From Natrononativus amylolyticus (GTDB lineage: Archaea; Halobacteriota; Halobacteria; Halobacteriales; Natrialbaceae), in the NCBI RefSeq assembly GCF_024362525.1, contig NZ_CP101458.1, positions 2,542,001-2,606,000 on the forward strand: a stretch of 64,000 nt of DNA, given 5' to 3'. The position numbers were made by a program, and so were the translations under genes. Shown here one piece after another: positions 63,755 through 64,000 of this stretch; the stretch's first letter is position 1, and each line of letters begins with the position of its first letter. The notes beneath the pieces were generated by a model that saw nothing but the letters and a program-made list of their open reading frames with translations, searched no databases and was not told the DNA's origin.

Positions 63755-64000
63755 TCACTCCGACTGACGGACCCGAACCGTCCCCTCGGTGGTGACGCCG
63801 ACGACGAGCGCCTCGACCACTTGCCGGCCGCTCACCGCCTCGCCCGCGGCGTCGCTGACGACCTTCATCAGATCGGGGGCGGTGTGACTGACCTTGACCC
63901 CCGCCTCGTCGCAGGCGTCGTACACCTGCTGTGGGACGTCGTAGAGGTCGGTGCCGGCCGGAACGTGAACCCTGACCGGGGCGCGCAGCGCGTCCGCGAA
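63755..64000 (-). CDS. Unrecognised protein, C-terminal 81 residues (5' end outside window)
   Basis: An open frame enters from the right edge and ends at TGA (63755-63757). It reads FADALRAPVRVHVPAGTDLY, ... DACDEAGVKVSHTAPDLM, ... VVEALVVGVTTEGTVRVRQS-E. Codon composition is that of a real haloarchaeal gene (GC-rich third positions, acidic product). The 81 residues do not let me name the family. Confidence 0.65.
   Translation of the reverse strand, partial: FADALRAPVRVHVPAGTDLYDVPQQVYDACDEAGVKVSHTAPDLMKVVSDAAGEAVSGRQVVEALVVGVTTEGTVRVRQSE

Noticed and set aside
1-64000. CRISPR array
   Set aside because: No series of regularly spaced repeats of 28-40 bp was seen; the three tRNA-His-end copies are 99-101 bp apart and explained as tRNA-derived.

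Overview
The window is chromosomal DNA of an extremely halophilic archaeon, most likely of the Natrialbales (Natrinema/Haloterrigena-like). Evidence: high GC with CTCGAG-rich coding sequence, acidic proteins, split archaeal RNA polymerase genes (rpoH-B''-B'-A'-A''), archaeal EF-2, SepF, RPA with its associated protein, a halolysin, and leaderless starts behind TATA boxes. The genus is inference.

Layout. (1) 1-8.3 kb: a catabolic-looking set comprising a class A beta-lactamase-like hydrolase (cut by the left edge), a DAP/ornithine-decarboxylase-like PLP enzyme, a YkfC-like SH3-NlpC/P60 peptidase, a glycoside-hydrolase-like protein, an L-Ala-D/L-Glu-type dipeptide epimerase, a class C beta-lactamase-like hydrolase and a GNAT acetyltransferase. 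Together these parallel bacterial murein-peptide recycling, although haloarchaea make no murein. (2) 8.3-18.4 kb: housekeeping genes (RNB exonuclease, PUA protein, DUF1028 protein, halolysin, SepF, EF-2, S7, S12). (3) 18.7-22 kb: an orphan TRAP-type permease and a lipoprotein-like gene lying between nusA and rpsL, opposite in strand to that ancient operon. (4) 22-30.2 kb: the RNA polymerase operon. (5) 30.2-31 kb: tRNA-Asp with a duplicated 3' end (attachment scar) and a run of 20 C. (6) 31-38.2 kb: two PIMT-like genes, a methyltransferase, a PQQ-propeller lipoprotein, an M29 aminopeptidase, GAPDH and Hsp20. (7) 38.7-54.8 kb: a visibly AT-richer surface-polysaccharide island (GT2, three GT4, a GT-C-like membrane protein, a flippase, a GH43-like propeller protein, a Tat-targeted beta-helix protein, methyltransferases, a polysaccharide deacetylase) with MITEs, an IS1595-type transposase relic, a frameshifted methyltransferase and a decayed glmS. 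The composition switch falls inside the genes at both ends of the island. (8) 54.9-64 kb: housekeeping and conserved haloarchaeal genes (ATP-grasp ligase, L10e, small winged-helix proteins, site-2 protease, RPA operon), plus tRNA-His with two extra copies of its 3' end.

The strongest candidates for something undescribed are the murein-peptide-like salvage cluster, the swapped polysaccharide island, the tandem tRNA-His 3'-end copies and the insertion into the rpo/str operon. All functions are read from sequence motifs and gene context; no database search was run.
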